A stretch of 18,758 nucleotides of DNA. Origin: DAIRVC01 sp036803025. Its GTDB lineage: Bacteria; Chloroflexota; Anaerolineae; Anaerolineales; E44-bin32. How positions within the stretch are numbered: the first letter of the stretch is position 1; the number at the start of each line of letters is the position of its first letter. Below the pieces are notes generated by a model. That model did not search any database, had not been told where the DNA came from, and worked only from the letters and a program-made list of their open reading frames with translations. Location: the NCBI GenBank assembly GCA_036803025.1, contig DAIRVC010000038.1, positions 1 to 18,758 on the forward strand, in the 5' to 3' direction. The translations under genes were made by a program, and so were the position numbers. Shown here in pieces: positions 6,267 through 15,627 of the stretch.

Positions 6267-7613
6267 ATGACCACCCGCACTGTCGTACGACGGACGAAGC
6301 CAGCGGACGCTCAGGCGCCCGCTGATTTCGGATTGACTGAAGCCGAGGTGACTGCACTGTCGACTCGCCTGGCTGAGCCGGACTGGCTCCGTCAGCGCCG
6401 ATTGCAGGCCTGGCGCACTTACACGCGGCTCCCAATGCCGGCCACGACGGACGAGGCCTGGCGCCGCACCGACTTGCGCGGGCTGCCGTCCGAGCGTCTC
6501 ACGGTCGGCCCCGCCGGCGAGGCCGAAGTGCCTGCCGACCTGCTGCAGCCGCTGGCCGGAGACGCACACGGCGCCCTGCTGGTCCTTCGACCCGGCCTGC
6601 CGGTCGAGCGCCGAGGCGGCGAAGACCTGGCTGGACGCGGTGTGATCTTTGCCAGCTGGGCGGAGGCGATCCGCGACCACGCTGAGGTATTGAAGGCGCA
6701 TCTGGGTCGGGCGGTCCGCGAGGATGAAGGCAAGTTCTCGGCGCTGGCCGCCGCCGGCGTCACGGACGGTGTATTGCTGTACGTGCCGTCGGGCGTACAG
6801 GTGGATTCGCCGCTGCATTCGATCCTGTGGGGGCCCGGCGACGGGCGCCTGTTCAACAGCCGGCTGTTGATCGTGGTCGAGGCGGGGGCCTCGGCTACCT
6901 TCGTGCACGAATCGGCCTCACCGCTGGAGAAGGGCGGGGCGGCGATGCATGCCGGGATCGTGGAGATCCTGGTCGGCGCCGGCGCCCGCTTGACTTTCGT
7001 CGAGCTGCAGAACTGGGGGACGCACGTATGGAACTTCACCCACGAGCGAGCCAAGGTCGAGCGCGACGGCAATCTGGACTGGATCTTCAGTGCCGTCGGC
7101 AGCCGGTTGACCAAGAACTTCAGCGAGCTCGACCTGGAGGGGGTGGGCGGCCAGGGCCGCATGTCGGGTTTCTACTTCGCCGACGGGAACCAGCATCTCG
7201 ACCACGACACGCAGCAGAACCACCTGGCCGAACACACGACCAGCGACCTGCTCTACAAGGGCGCGCTGCTGGGCAAGAGCCGCTCGGTCTGGCAGGGGAT
7301 GATCTACGTCGCTCCCGGGGCCCAGAAGACCGACGGCTACCAGGCCAATCGCAACCTGGTCTTGAGCAAGGACGCGCGCGCCGACTCGATCCCCGGCCTG
7401 GAGATCCTGGCCGACGACGTCCGCTGCACACACGGCGCCACTGTCGGACAGCTGGAGGCCGAGCCGGTGTTCTATCTCATGTCGCGCGGCATCACGCGTC
7501 CGGAGGCCGAGCGGATCGTCGTCGACGGTTTCTTCGACCCGATCATGCAGCGCATCCCGTTCGAGGGCGTGCGCGAGCGACTGAAGCGCATGATCACGGA
7601 CAAGATGGGCTAG
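6267..7613 (+). CDS. sufD: SufD, Fe-S cluster assembly protein
   Basis: This 448-residue paralogue of SufB forms the SufBCD complex with it. The N-terminus (ALSTRLAEPDWLRQRRLQAW, then MPATTDEAWRRTDL) is the SufD type, followed by the beta-helix core (for example GVLLYVPSGVQVDSPLH and GASATFVHES). The C-terminus has RCTHGATVGQLEAEPVFYL; Cys387 and His389 reproduce the Cys358-x-His360 pair of E. coli SufD that lies at the SufB-SufD interface. The protein ends in ITRPEAERIVVDGFFDPI and a basic helix. It lies 31 bases behind sufB, with GAAGGA before the ATG. Codon use and GC content match its neighbours. Confidence 0.95.
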   Translation: MTTRTVVRRTKPADAQAPADFGLTEAEVTALSTRLAEPDWLRQRRLQAWRTYTRLPMPATTDEAWRRTDLRGLPSERLTVGPAGEAEVPADLLQPLAGDAHGALLVLRPGLPVERRGGEDLAGRGVIFASWAEAIRDHAEVLKAHLGRAVREDEGKFSALAAAGVTDGVLLYVPSGVQVDSPLHSILWGPGDGRLFNSRLLIVVEAGASATFVHESASPLEKGGAAMHAGIVEILVGAGARLTFVELQNWGTHVWNFTHERAKVERDGNLDWIFSAVGSRLTKNFSELDLEGVGGQGRMSGFYFADGNQHLDHDTQQNHLAEHTTSDLLYKGALLGKSRSVWQGMIYVAPGAQKTDGYQANRNLVLSKDARADSIPGLEILADDVRCTHGATVGQLEAEPVFYLMSRGITRPEAERIVVDGFFDPIMQRIPFEGVRERLKRMITDKMG

Positions 7614-7633
7614 GGCGGGCCCGGGTTCCTGTA

Positions 7634-7639
7634 TATACT
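7634..7639 (+). promoter_or_regulatory. Possible -10 box between sufD and the 99-residue gene
   Basis: A TA-rich TGTATATACT in the 60-base gap contains TATACT at 7634-7639, standing out from the GC-rich surroundings. No matching -35 is found at 16-18 bp. It could give an internal promoter for the second half of the suf operon; it may also be chance. Confidence 0.35.
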
Positions 7640-7673
7640 ATCTCCCGCTTCTGGGGAGGCGAAAGGCGGATCG

Positions 7674-7973
7674 ATGGCGAAGGTGACAGGTACCGCCGCC
7701 GCGGCTGAGGTGCGCGTGCGACGGTTCAGCACGGGTGATCTGGTAGAGGTGCTCTGCGACCACAATCGCAAGGGCGAGCGCGTCCGTGATTGGCTGCACG
7801 GTATCGTGGTTCAGGCCGACGACAAGATGGCGGCGGTCCAGTTCCTCGACGAAGTCTTCCTGACGGACGGCTGGATGGTGCCCGACCGTGTGCTCTGGTG
7901 CCGTCAGGGGGCGGAGAACATCCGCGCCGCTACCCGACGCCGCATCCCGCGGCCGCGCGGCCGCAAGCGCTAG
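7674..7973 (+). CDS. Uncharacterised small basic protein inside the suf operon
   Basis: I do not recognise this 99-residue protein. It lies 60 bases behind sufD and 20 bases before sufS in the same direction, so it is part of the operon. After an Ala-rich start, residues 18-78 look like a compact all-beta fold of the SH3 or KOW type: FSTGDLVEVLCDHN, WLHGIVVQADDKMAAVQFLDE, then GWMVPDRVLWCRQG. Two cysteines (28 and 76) sit near the ends of that fold. The last 20 residues are strongly basic (RRRIPRPRGRKR), suggesting nucleic-acid or acidic-partner binding. Possible ribosome binding sites are GGGGAGG at 7653-7659 (far) and AGGCGG nearer the ATG. A role in SUF assembly or in translation/RNA contact can only be guessed from position. 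Confidence 0.75.
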   Translation: MAKVTGTAAAAEVRVRRFSTGDLVEVLCDHNRKGERVRDWLHGIVVQADDKMAAVQFLDEVFLTDGWMVPDRVLWCRQGAENIRAATRRRIPRPRGRKR

Positions 7974-7993
7974 GCGATTTCGTGCAGGCCGGC

Positions 7994-9238
7994 ATGGGAT
8001 CCCCCCGTACCGCAACCCTCGATGAGAGCCGGATCCGGGCTGCGTTCCCGATCCTGTCCATGCAGATCCGGCCCGGGGTGCCTCTGATCTACCTCGACAG
8101 CGCGGCGACATCGCAGAAGCCGTCCGAGGTGATCGAGGCCATGACGAACTACTACGAACGGCAGAACGCCAACATCCACCGCGGTGTGCATTTCCTGGCC
8201 GAGGCGGCCACCGAGGCCTACGAATCGGCCCGTCAGCGCATCGCCGGTTTCATCGGCGCCGCCTCGCCGCGCGAGATCATCTTCACCCGCAACACGACCG
8301 AGGCCATCAACTTGGTTGCGCAGGCGTGGGGGCGCACGAACGTCGGCGCCGGCGATATCCTGCTCCTGACCGAGATGGAGCACCACTCCAATCTGGTCCC
8401 CTGGCAGATGCTGGCCGCCGAACGAGGGGCCCGGCTGGAGTTCATCCCGGTCTCGGACGACGGGCGGCTCGACCTCGAACAGTTGGACGGCCTGCTGGCG
8501 CTCGCTCCGCGCCTGGTGGCGTTCACGCACATGTCGAACGTGCTCGGGACGATCAACCCGGTGGCCGAGATCGCTGCTCGGGCGCATGCCGCCGGCGCGG
8601 TTGTCCTGGTAGACGGGGCGCAGTCGGTCCCGCACCTGCCCGTCGACGTCGGCCAGCTGGGCGTGGACTTCCTGGCCTTCTCGGCGCACAAGATGTGCGG
8701 CCCGACCGGGGTGGGCGTGCTGTACGGCCGCGAGCCGCTGCTGCAGGCTATGCCGCCCTTCCTGGGCGGCGGTGACATGATCAAGCGGGTGCGGCTGCGC
8801 GAGTACACCGCCAACGACCTGCCGCACAAGTTCGAGGCGGGCACGCCGGCCATCGCCGAGGTGATCGGCTTCGGCGCGGCGGTCGACTACTTGAGCGGCG
8901 TCGGGCTGGCGGCGATCCACGCCCACGAGCAGCGCGTCATCGGCTACGCGCTCGAGCGGCTGGCGGAGGTCCCCGGAGTGCGGGTGCTCGGACCGGAGGC
9001 GGAACACCGCGGAAGCGTGGTATCCTTCTCACTGGCCGAGGCGCACCCGCATGACGTGGCCCAGTTGCTCGATCGGCGCGGCATCGCCGTGCGGGCCGGC
9101 CACCATTGCGCCATGCCGTTGCACGAGAAGTATGGGCTGCCGGCCAGCACGCGGGCGTCCTTCTATCTGTACAACACCACCGACGAGGTGGATCGCCTGA
9201 TCGAAGGGCTGTACGCCGTCCGGCAGATCTTCGCTTAG
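7994..9238 (+). CDS. sufS: SufS, group II cysteine desulfurase
   Basis: This PLP enzyme takes sulfur from L-cysteine as a persulfide and passes it to SufU. With the ATG at 7994 it has 414 residues, the usual SufS length; the frame is open further upstream but that would overlap the preceding gene, and the family N-terminus (IRAAFPIL, then YLDSAATSQKP) starts soon after this ATG. Visible features: EHHSNLVPWQ around the PLP-stacking His, DGAQSVPH for the PLP nitrogen, Lys233 in FSAHKMCGPTG forming the Schiff base, and the catalytic Cys372 in the short group II loop RAGHHCAMPLHEKYG. No strong Shine-Dalgarno sequence precedes the ATG; a GTG four codons upstream is an alternative. sufU follows nine bases after the stop. 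Confidence 0.95.
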   Translation: MGSPRTATLDESRIRAAFPILSMQIRPGVPLIYLDSAATSQKPSEVIEAMTNYYERQNANIHRGVHFLAEAATEAYESARQRIAGFIGAASPREIIFTRNTTEAINLVAQAWGRTNVGAGDILLLTEMEHHSNLVPWQMLAAERGARLEFIPVSDDGRLDLEQLDGLLALAPRLVAFTHMSNVLGTINPVAEIAARAHAAGAVVLVDGAQSVPHLPVDVGQLGVDFLAFSAHKMCGPTGVGVLYGREPLLQAMPPFLGGGDMIKRVRLREYTANDLPHKFEAGTPAIAEVIGFGAAVDYLSGVGLAAIHAHEQRVIGYALERLAEVPGVRVLGPEAEHRGSVVSFSLAEAHPHDVAQLLDRRGIAVRAGHHCAMPLHEKYGLPASTRASFYLYNTTDEVDRLIEGLYAVRQIFA

Positions 9239-9247
9239 GACAGCCGC

Positions 9248-9640
9248 ATGGACGACCTGTACCGCGAGCAGATCATCGATCGCTACAAACACCCACAGAA
9301 GCGCGGCACACTCGATCCGCACGACTACACCTATGAGGACGACAATCCGCTGTGCGGGGACCGGATACGCATCGACTTGCGCATGGGCGCGGACGGGCGC
9401 GTCCGCGAAGCGGCCTTCTCCGGCAACGGCTGCGCGATCTCGCAGGCCTCCGCCGATCTGCTGGTGGAGTCGGTCGTGGGCAAGAGCCTGGACGAGATCA
9501 AGGCACTGGGCAAGGACGATATCCTCGAGATGCTCGGGATCGAACTTGGACCGGTCCGCCTCAAATGCGCCCTGCTTTCTTTGAAGGTCCTCAAGGCCGG
9601 CGTGTACGGTCTGGAGGAGATCGAAGAGGAACTCCGCTGA
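9248..9640 (+). CDS. sufU: SufU-type sulfur acceptor, short form
   Basis: The 130-residue protein belongs to the SufU/IscU family. Cys36 and Asp38 (NPLCGDR), Cys62 (GNGCAISQAS) and Cys107 (GPVRLKCALLSL) match the metal and persulfide ligands. The residue before the last cysteine is Lys, and Arg104-x-Lys106-Cys107 matches the RIKC motif of Bacillus SufU rather than the HC of IscU, so it should work as zinc-dependent sulfur acceptor for SufS. Unlike Bacillus SufU, the gap between the second and third cysteines is 44 residues, about that of IscU, so the usual insertion of nearly 20 residues is missing. AGGA overlapping the sufS stop is the likely ribosome site. It completes the desulfurase pair with sufS. 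Confidence 0.92.
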   Translation: MDDLYREQIIDRYKHPQKRGTLDPHDYTYEDDNPLCGDRIRIDLRMGADGRVREAAFSGNGCAISQASADLLVESVVGKSLDEIKALGKDDILEMLGIELGPVRLKCALLSLKVLKAGVYGLEEIEEELR

Positions 9641-9664
9641 GCGGCGGCCCGAGGAGGCCCGAGC

Positions 9665-10012
9665 GTGTACAACTACCGGCTTCCCGATCGTGCCGCAGAA
9701 CTTGAATTCGTAGGCGTCGCCCAGACCGCCGAGTTGGGTAGCGGCCAGCGCCTGCTGGTCGAGATCGACGGCCGTCCGATCGTGGTGTTCAACATCGCCG
9801 GGACCTACTTCGCCATCGCCGACACCTGCACGCATGACGACGGCCCCCTGGGCGAAGGCGAGCTGGACGGATTCGAGGTCGAGTGCCCCCGACATGGGGC
9901 ACGCTTCGACGTGCGGACCGGCAAGGTCCTGTGCACACCGGCTGTGGTCGATATCCCCGCCTTCCCGGTGCAGGTCGTCGGCGACGAAATCCAGGTCGGC
10001 GTGCCGGTCTGA
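9665..10012 (+). CDS. Rieske-type [2Fe-2S] ferredoxin of the suf operon
   Basis: This 115-residue soluble protein contains a Rieske domain with Cys55-Thr-His57 in CTHDDGPLG and Cys74-Pro-Arg-His77 in ECPRHGARFD, the two Cys and two His that hold a [2Fe-2S] cluster. It ends after the usual strands (GKVLCTPAVVDIPAFPVQV) with no extra domain and no membrane anchor, so it is a ferredoxin of the dioxygenase-associated class. The start is a GTG, decided by a very strong GAGGAGG at 9651-9657 seven bases before it. No dioxygenase gene is near; a Rieske-like gene in a suf cluster is also known from Actinobacteria, so a role as electron donor or cluster carrier in assembly is the likely reading. No clear terminator follows. 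Confidence 0.92.
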   Translation: MYNYRLPDRAAELEFVGVAQTAELGSGQRLLVEIDGRPIVVFNIAGTYFAIADTCTHDDGPLGEGELDGFEVECPRHGARFDVRTGKVLCTPAVVDIPAFPVQVVGDEIQVGVPV

Positions 10013-10171
10013 GCCTGCGGCCGGCCCGCCCCAGCCCACCAGTACCGCGGTCACCCCCTCCCAACGTAACGACCTCTCTCGCCAGCCGTTGGCTCCTTCA
10101 GAATGCCCGTGCGGCGGCTCAGCGGCGCCGTGAATCCCTGTTCGGGTAGTCTGAGAACGGAGGCGAGAGCG

Positions 10172-11806
10172 ATGCGGACCAGGACAGTCACTGTCGGTCT
10201 ACTCATCCTGGGGCTTCTGGCGACTCCGGTCGCGGCTTCGGCACAAGAGCCGCTGTCCGTGGACGTCACTGTGGAAGCCACTTGCGATGCGGTCACATTT
10301 GGCGTGACGATCCAGGGCGGGACGCCGCCCTACGTCATCAGCTTCGACTATGGTGATGGGATCGTCGAGGTCGGCGCTGTCGGCGGCGCTTTCACCCATG
10401 TCTACACCGCGTCCGGCGAGTACGAGTGGAGTGTGCTTGCGGCCGACGCGCTGGAGGCCGAGGCCACAGCCGGCGGCAACGTCGAGGTGACTTTCCCTTC
10501 GATCAACCTGACCAGTGAACCCTTCCCGCCGCTCCTGACCCTGATGGATGGGCAGGCCGGCGCTTCGTTCACGGCGCAGGTCGAGGGCGGCCTGCCGCCC
10601 TACACGTACGCCTGGGCCGGCGACGGCCTGGTCGGCCAGGAGCTCAGCGGGCCGACGGCCGATGGCCTGTTCACGGAAGCCGGCGAATACCAGGTGGCGG
10701 TCGAGGTGGTCGACTCGGCCAACTGCCCCGCCAGTGCCAGCCTGTCCGTGGTCGTCATTGACCCCGAAGAGGACCCGGAGACTGCCTGCCATCCAACGGC
10801 CCTGCGCATCGCCGAGGCCGTGAGCGGCATCTTCCCGACACAGGCGGAGCGGACCTACACCTGCGAGGACATCCTGGCCATCTTCAACGGTGAGGTCTTC
10901 GGCTTCCAGGTCGGCTTTGGGCGAATGTGGCACGCCTATCAGCTCACCCAGGTCATCGACGACCTGACCTGGGAGCAGATCCGTGACTGGCACCTGGATG
11001 GCGGAGGTTGGGGCGGCCTGCTTCAACTCGATCGCTTCGCCGACCTGCTCGAAGAGCACAGTCTGCTGGATCTGATGGAACTCATCGCCAGTGAAGAGCA
11101 CACGCTGGGGGACATTCGCACTGCGGTGCGGGCGGTGACGCGCTACGATGCCGACTTCGAGGATGCACTCGCCCGAATGGAGGCAGGCGCCTCGACCGGT
11201 GAGCTCGGTCAGTTCTACCGGCTCGCCCAGGAGCTGGGCGAGGACCCGCTGGTCCTGGACGGGTACCTGGAAGAGGGCGCCTCGCTCTCCGACCTGCGCC
11301 ACGCGGCCGGATTGGCGGATCGCCTGGGTACGACATGGATCGAGATCATGGACGCCCGCGGCGAGTCGAACGGATGGGGCGACATCGCCCAGGCTTACCG
11401 GATGGCCGGGGACGGATACTCGGCGGAGGACATCCTGGCGATCGGCGTGCACGAGTTCCGTTCTCAGGAGCGAGAGCAGGACCGCGCCGAGCGCCAGAGC
11501 GAGATGAATACCCGGACGGCCGAACGCCTGGCCGATCAGTTCGGCGTCGATCTGGCTGAGGTGACCGGCCTGTTCAACGGCGACTGTGCCCAGAGCTGGG
11601 GCTGCGTGCGCGACCGGCTGCGGGATCAATCGCAAGCCGGTTCAACCCGGACGCAGCGGAATGCCGCCCAGATTGCAGAGCAGTACGGGCGCTCGGTCGA
11701 CGAGGTCTTGAGCGTCTTCAACGGCGCGTGCGCCGGCAGCTGGTCCTGCGTGCGCAGCCACTTCCGCGATCTGTCGCGGAGCGGGGGGCAAGGGCACAAT
11801 CGCTAG
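10172..11806 (+). CDS. Secreted PKD-like protein with helical, cysteine-paired C-terminal repeats
   Basis: The 544-residue protein begins with a signal peptide (MRTRTVTV, a hydrophobic core, ASA-QE cleavage near residue 24). The frame is open to an earlier ATG at 10103, but the ATG at 10172 gives a clean signal peptide and has GGAGG at 10159-10163, eight bases away. Residues about 27-105 and 107-195 are two PKD/Ig-like beta domains (GGTPPYVISFDYGDG with HVYTASGEYEW; GGLPPYTYAW with FTEAGEYQVAVEV). A Pro/Glu linker leads to an alpha-helical half rich in short related motifs (CEDILAIFNG, GWGDIAQAYRMAG, SAEDILAI). The last 100 residues hold two repeats 48 residues apart, each with FNGxCAxSWxCVR followed by RD (Cys472/478 and 520/526). 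It is exported; its ligand and role are unknown. A stem-loop follows. Confidence 0.8.
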   Translation: MRTRTVTVGLLILGLLATPVAASAQEPLSVDVTVEATCDAVTFGVTIQGGTPPYVISFDYGDGIVEVGAVGGAFTHVYTASGEYEWSVLAADALEAEATAGGNVEVTFPSINLTSEPFPPLLTLMDGQAGASFTAQVEGGLPPYTYAWAGDGLVGQELSGPTADGLFTEAGEYQVAVEVVDSANCPASASLSVVVIDPEEDPETACHPTALRIAEAVSGIFPTQAERTYTCEDILAIFNGEVFGFQVGFGRMWHAYQLTQVIDDLTWEQIRDWHLDGGGWGGLLQLDRFADLLEEHSLLDLMELIASEEHTLGDIRTAVRAVTRYDADFEDALARMEAGASTGELGQFYRLAQELGEDPLVLDGYLEEGASLSDLRHAAGLADRLGTTWIEIMDARGESNGWGDIAQAYRMAGDGYSAEDILAIGVHEFRSQEREQDRAERQSEMNTRTAERLADQFGVDLAEVTGLFNGDCAQSWGCVRDRLRDQSQAGSTRTQRNAAQIAEQYGRSVDEVLSVFNGACAGSWSCVRSHFRDLSRSGGQGHNR

Positions 11807-11825
11807 AGTCTCCGACCCAGGAGTT

Positions 11826-11859
11826 CGAAGGGGCCGGCCCTGATGGGCCGGCCCCTTCG
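11826..11859 (+). terminator. 15-bp perfect stem-loop terminator
   Basis: The arms 11826-11840 and 11845-11859 (CGAAGGGGCCGGCCC and its exact complement) enclose the tetraloop TGAT and are followed by TATTTG. It lies 20 bases behind the stop of the secreted protein gene and isolates it from the pyruvate phosphate dikinase unit. Confidence 0.85.
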
Positions 11860-11921
11860 TATTTGCCCGGCGGCAGGTCGCGCCGGCGCCGAGCCGACGC
11901 GCGAGAAGGCCGCGGCCGTTG

Positions 11922-11930
11922 TGGTATGAT
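11922..11930 (+). promoter_or_regulatory. Extended -10 promoter of the dikinase gene
   Basis: TGGTATGAT is a TG-extended -10 box (TATGAT at 11925-11930). No good -35 stands at 16-18 bp. The predicted start near 11937 gives a leader of about 78 bases ending in a strong GGAGGGACGG (12001-12010). The box lies at the beginning of the artificially long upstream reading frame, supporting the later ATG at 12015. Confidence 0.55.
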
Positions 11931-12014
11931 CTACGCTGGCCTGCCCAGCAGCAATCCCGGGGCGGGCCGCACAATGTGAAGCCGACTTGCAGTCCTTTCT
12001 GGAGGGACGGGCCG

Positions 12015-14708
<2,694 letters not shown>

Positions 14709-14733
14709 CCCGCGGCTCCTCTGCAATCTCGCC

Positions 14734-14762
14734 GGGCTCCTGAAGGCCGCCTTCAGGAGCCC
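14734..14762. terminator. 13-bp stem-loop between dikinase and Mut7-C genes
   Basis: GGGCTCCTGAAGG (14734-14746) and its exact complement (14750-14762) form a stem with a three-base loop. It lies 25 bases after the dikinase stop. The minus-strand Mut7-C gene ends inside its right arm (TGA at 14755-14753), so one hairpin serves both converging genes. Confidence 0.75.
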
Positions 14763-15514
14763 GAATCGTTCCCCAGTTCGGCGCGCACGTGTTCGACGAG
14801 AGCGGCCATGCGATCGTAGTGCGAGCCCTTCCAGTACACGCGGGCACAAGACCCACATTTCGAGAACTCGTCGATCGAGGCCGCCACACCCGGCGGCAGA
14901 TCCTGGAGGACATCGCGCTTCGCCGCTGGCGCGAGCCTCCCGTTACAGCGCAGGCAGCGCGTGAAAGGCTGCGCCAGGCCGATCAGGTCGAAGCGCCGCA
15001 GCACTTCGATCAACTGCCGGCGAGGCTGGCTGTCGCGCGGGCAGTAGCCGCGGGTGACGATCCGCCGCTTGAGCAGGCCGCGGTCGCGTGTCAGCAGGCT
15101 GCGGCCCTGCTCGGCCGCCGCGGCCGCCAGCTGGTCGTCGCCCCAGTTCGGCTCATACAGGCAGTCGAAACCGAACAGGCGCAGGTAGGCGGCCAGGCGA
15201 CCGAGGTGCACGTCCGCCAGGAAGCGCGGCTCTCGCAGCGGCCGGGGGCGCAGGCGCGCCAGCGGGCCGACGTCGATGGCCTCGAACTGCGGGTAGACGC
15301 TGATGTCGTCGCCGTCGCGCAGCGGGTGGTCGAACTGGACCGAGGCGCCGTTGACCAGGATCAGGTCGACCTCCGTGTGCGGAACGCCCAACGATTCGAT
15401 CACGTCCTTCACGGAGGCTCGGCTGCGGATCTCGTGCTCGAAGCGGCGGCCGCGCAGCGCCGGGGCGAGGAAGTCGTTGAGTTCCTGATAGAAACGCAAC
15501 CGCAAGCGAAGCAT
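14753..15514 (-). CDS. Ubiquitin-like/Mut7-C RNase domain protein
   Basis: The 253-residue protein joins two domains. Residues about 1-85 resemble a MoaD/ThiS-like beta-grasp (Ub-Mut7-C): an FYQELNDFL helix, ASVKDVIESLGVPHTEVDLILVNG, then PLRDGDDISVYPQFEAID. Residues about 90-245 form a Mut7-C domain, a PIN-type nuclease fold (FLADVHLGRLAAYLRLFGFD, then LLTRDRGLLKRR) closed by a zinc ribbon with Cys187/Cys190 (CLRC) and Cys220/Cys223 (CGSC). Such proteins are predicted RNases, but the substrate is not known. The frame is open to 15973, but the ATG at 15514 begins the beta-grasp domain; upstream sequence is a shadow frame running across a terminator and into the next gene. No good Shine-Dalgarno sequence is visible; a weak TAGAAT lies at 15545-15540. 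Confidence 0.88.
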   Translation of the reverse strand: MLRLRLRFYQELNDFLAPALRGRRFEHEIRSRASVKDVIESLGVPHTEVDLILVNGASVQFDHPLRDGDDISVYPQFEAIDVGPLARLRPRPLREPRFLADVHLGRLAAYLRLFGFDCLYEPNWGDDQLAAAAAEQGRSLLTRDRGLLKRRIVTRGYCPRDSQPRRQLIEVLRRFDLIGLAQPFTRCLRCNGRLAPAAKRDVLQDLPPGVAASIDEFSKCGSCARVYWKGSHYDRMAALVEHVRAELGNDSGS

Positions 15515-15575
15515 TCCGTCGGCGCACCGTCCCGCCCGGATTCTACCTCCGGCGCACTCTGCCGCCGGAAAGCAT

Positions 15576-15601
15576 GAGCCCCCTGCGGGAGCAGGGGGCT
15601 C
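15576..15601 (-). terminator. 11-bp stem-loop behind the ATP-grasp ligase gene
   Basis: GAGCCCCCTGC (15576-15586) pairs exactly with GCAGGGGGCTC (15591-15601) around a four-base loop. On the minus strand it lies 26 bases after the ligase stop and is followed by CATGCTTTCC, so it should end that transcript ahead of the Mut7-C gene. Confidence 0.75.
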
Positions 15602-15627
15602 GTTGAGTTGATTGGGATCGGTGCGTC

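Noticed and set aside
7790..7993. N-terminal extension of SufS over the preceding gene
   Set aside because: The added 68 residues are an out-of-frame reading of the 99-residue gene; the SufS family N-terminus starts after 7994.
9019..9027. TGGTATCCT inside sufS resembling an extended -10 box
   Set aside because: It lies within conserved coding sequence far from any start codon, so it is probably chance.
10013..10171. Possible terminator or promoter between the Rieske gene and the secreted protein gene
   Set aside because: Only short GC-rich inverted stretches and a weak TAGTCT at 10147-10152 without a -35 are present; neither is convincing, so where the suf transcript ends is left open.
10199..11635. 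A 478-residue minus-strand open frame opposite the secreted protein gene
   Set aside because: It has no recognisable domain or start signals, and the plus strand has a signal peptide, ribosome site and terminator.
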